Source: Selaginella moellendorffii (taxonomy: Eukaryota > Streptophyta > Lycopodiopsida > Selaginellales > Selaginellaceae). From it: DNA of 64,000 nt. Numbering within the stretch: the first letter of the stretch is position 1; every line of letters begins with the position of its first letter. Below are positions 61,221 through 64,000 of the stretch, in pieces. Where the stretch lies: positions 1,198,563-1,262,562 of the forward strand of contig NW_003314273.1 in assembly GCF_000143415.4 (NCBI RefSeq). Direction: 5' to 3'. The translations under genes were made by a program, and so were the position numbers. Under the pieces are notes generated by a model that worked only from the letters and a program-made list of their open reading frames with translations, had not been told where the DNA came from and did no database searches.

Positions 61221-64000
61221 ATGAGTCTCAGCGAGTACTATTCAATGAGATTGGGCAACTAGTCTCGTTGCATACGCAAAGATGAAAACGATGATCCGAG
61301 TGGGTACACGTTTGGGTGCAAAGGCTTTGCAATCGTCCCTTGGGTATGGTTTTTGTTACCTTTTTGTACCGTAATAATGTGAGCTTGCTCTTGGGCTCAT
61401 AGGATGGATTTGAGATGCTCCGTTAGCACGAGTTTACGCTTGGACTCGTGAGTGAGGCGCATTAGCAACTTGAGGATATGCTTTGAGTTGGCAGGATTAA
61501 TGTTAGCATATTGGTGGTTTCATGAGTTGTTCCATGTACCATGGGTGAAAGCAAACTTTCCCTGAGTTTGCTATGAGTGGCAAATAGGCTGGTCCGTAGC
61601 TGTTTAGCACGGCACTAGTGGATCCTTCCAAGGCATGATTACAAGTGGATCAATCAAGACTGTAGGGATGAGTCTATTGGTTCAAGTAATCATTGATGTG
61701 CTCTCTCATAAACTTTTCTTGGATTGGACTGAAGGCAGTGCGAAAGCAAGCTTGAGGTTTAGTCAAAGATGAGACCGAAAAGAGAGTCGTCAAGGACGGA
61801 GGATCAAATACGTAAATCATCTTCTCTTCTTGGAGAGATGATTTGCAACGAGATGTGACTCATTGCTCGTATTCACAATATGCAATCAAGAGTCCCTACC
61901 TTGATGTGTATTGGAGATAATAGTCTTACAAATGGTGAGTTATGGGATGGATAGTGGTGAAACACTATACCATTTTGTCTAGGCTTGCTATTGGAAGACT
62001 TGGGTTGCAATGTTCAATTCTTTTCCAGAGAACCTTGCTATTGCTCCTTGAGTAGCTTGGTGTTGGATTAGTGTTGAGTTTGGTCGAAAAGAGAGTGGCA
62101 TGAGCTTGTCTGTGTTGTGAACAAAAGTTAGTGGTATTAAGTGTTATAAATCTCTATTGGTGGGGTGTGGCATTTATGTTGCATTTTGTCGAATGGAGTT
62201 GACACTTGATATTCACATAAACCTTTGCAGTAGTGACATGGGCATTGCTCATAGTGTTGCTTGATTGATGATCAAGTCATTGTGATTTATATCATATCCA
62301 TGTGATAATGAGCAATGTGTTTACGAAGTTGCTTGGTTAAACGATGATCAACCCCAAAGTGGTTGATGGAGAAGCTAGTCTACTTGCACGAAGTAACATT
62401 GTAGTAGCCTTGGCTGAATTCTTGATGGTGATCCTTTGTGCTAAGCTTAAGTTAGTTCCTTGTTCCTTGAAGATTTGCCCATAAGGTGTTGGAAAGGGTT
62501 GTAGCATTCATTTGCTATAGCTTAATAGTTGATCCATTAACACTTAGAGTAGATTGTTGGATGGAGAAAGTGTGTAGTTGAAGCATTGACATTGCTAACA
62601 CTTGTGTTAGTGGAAGTGGCATTGTTGTTTCAAGTGATGAGGATTTTCCTTAGAGCTTGATTTTCCATGTCATTTTTCTTGTTAGTGTTTTAACTTCACA
62701 TTGGATCTTGAAGGTGGTTGAAGAAGAGTGTTAGTGCAATGTGGATATCCGAAGATATGGTCTTCATGATCAAGCCTTGGATGTTCACTTTGCATTTTAT
62801 AGATGTTGGTGTTGGATGTCGGATATATGGGCAAAAAGATGTTCGATGCTTAAGCATGTTATTGGGTCTTGAGAATTTGTGTTGAGGTGAACTTATGTGA
62901 AGTTGTTAGTAGGAGAAAGTTGGTTGAGTCTTGAAAGTTTGCACTCCTGGACTGAGAGTCATTCTTTCTCTAGGATGGAAAATTTTCCACAAATTTTCTT
63001 AGACTTTTCCAATGGCTGATCTGTTGGTCACTTTGCCCGGAAACCATTCTGTTTTCGTAGGCCAGTACAAATTACTGAAAGGGTTGGAGTTGACTTCGGT
63101 TAGCTTAGACCTTAGTAAGTAGTTTGTATGATGCAACCCGAAAGGGATGCTAACTTTTGGGGCTAAGGCAATTGAGTTGGATAGAGTCTGAAGTTGTTAT
63201 AGAAAAGTGGCTGTTGCGCTTTTCTAAGAAGGGTGACCCTTGTACCTTTCTTTTGTAGCGTTGTGCCTGGTGGCAGGTTGCACTTTGCATTTCGTTAGAC
63301 TCTATGAGAGTAGTGAGCTCTCACTGATCTTGACTTGGTCTTGGTGGCCTGCACCTTGGCTAAGGATGGTGATGTCCAACTTAGTTGTTTGAGTTTGAGA
63401 TGTTAGTACCCATACTATAGCTTTGTCTATAAGGAGGTTGTGTACCGATATGGATCCATCTTATGGTCTTCACTTTAGTTTCGACTGAGTGTTGATCATG
63501 CATAGCTAGCCTCTTCAAGGCATGCTCAGAGCTATTGGCTAAATGCATTGGTGAGCTTATTACGGTTGAGTTGGATTCGAGTAGTCATTTAGTTCGTGCT
63601 TGTCTATGAACCTTTATCTTGTAAATGAGGTATTACGTTCATGTTGGACAAGTGTGTAACTCAATGGCATGAGTTAGTGTTTGGGTCTTGTGAAAGGCAA
63701 GACAAGTGATTGTTGGTTGCTTTGCAACTAGTGATTGCTTGTCAAGGGCTTTGGACACTTGCTTCGCTTGATGAAAATTTAGCAGTGATGGGTTTACTTT
63801 ACCGGATGGTGTTGCGGAGGATCGTGTCATTTGACTTACATGGGTTTTCCATGTTGGCATGTCGACTCTACCTCTGTTGATATCATTTGGTTGCGTTTAG
63901 TTCGTGGTGTTGGATTTCATGGAGTCTTGGATGTGGTGATTCACTCCTTGAGGAAGTGTTATCTGTGACTGAGTATTGTTGAGAGATTGGTCTCGGATAC
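61221..64000 (+). mobile_element. Interior of the LTR element, no coding capacity seen
   Basis: The 2.8 kb after the primer site contain no frame resembling gag or pol. The longest open frame is short and on the other strand. Either the element has a long leader with its genes beyond the window, or it is a large non-autonomous derivative. The second LTR would lie outside the window. Confidence 0.7.

Noticed and set aside
1-64000. tRNA or rRNA genes
   Set aside because: No tRNA-like cloverleaf or rRNA segment was noticed. Only primer sites complementary to initiator tRNA-Met were seen.

Overview
The window is nuclear DNA of a green, spliceosomal eukaryote. Three intact host genes with very short introns (about 45-85 bp) sit in a sea of retroelements, Helitrons and one unusual palindrome-rich element. 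The host genes look axonemal (radial-spoke RSPH10B type, a QRICH2-like coiled coil, a WD40 protein). The retroelements are plant-type Ty3/gypsy with initiator-tRNA-Met primer sites, and one carries a chromodomain. This combination fits a land plant with motile sperm. The tiny introns recall Selaginella-type lycophytes, but the species is an inference.

Layout: 41-8752 and 50687-58560 are the two arms of a large inverted duplication, about 8 kb each. Each arm carries the same many-exon gene (gene 1): left copy 2995-9285 (+), right copy 56475-50700 (-, truncated). Gene 1 has an N-terminal region with a ParB-like segment, a long hydrophilic middle built from small phase-1 exons, and a C-terminal FCP1/NLI-like HAD phosphatase domain. 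Outside the right arm a second gene (gene 2, 58712-60061, +) runs divergently and is cut by an LTR insertion. Both genes and their introns are strewn with more than 30 copies of a 22-bp imperfect palindrome that I did not see in the host genes. I read gene 1, gene 2 and the palindromes as a possible undescribed two-gene mobile element.

Between the arms: 9720-17880 is nested Ty3/gypsy DNA in both orientations. 17881-24000 is a very decayed AT-rich gypsy element with a solo LTR in its integrase. 24300-28740 holds Helitron pieces in inverted orientation around a 100-N gap. 30104-34707 (+), 35169-38182 (+) and 40260-42791 (-) are the host genes; the exon coordinates I derived give uninterrupted frames of 1220, 805 and 663 codons. 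44349-50686 is again retroelement debris, ending in a chromovirus fragment fused to the right arm at a short microhomology. 60062-64000 is the 5' LTR, primer-binding site and non-coding interior of a gypsy-type element.

Both arm copies of gene 1 are broken by different nonsense and splice mutations, so they decayed independently after the duplication. Two oddities shared by both arms pre-date it. All assignments come from reading the sequence; no database search was run.
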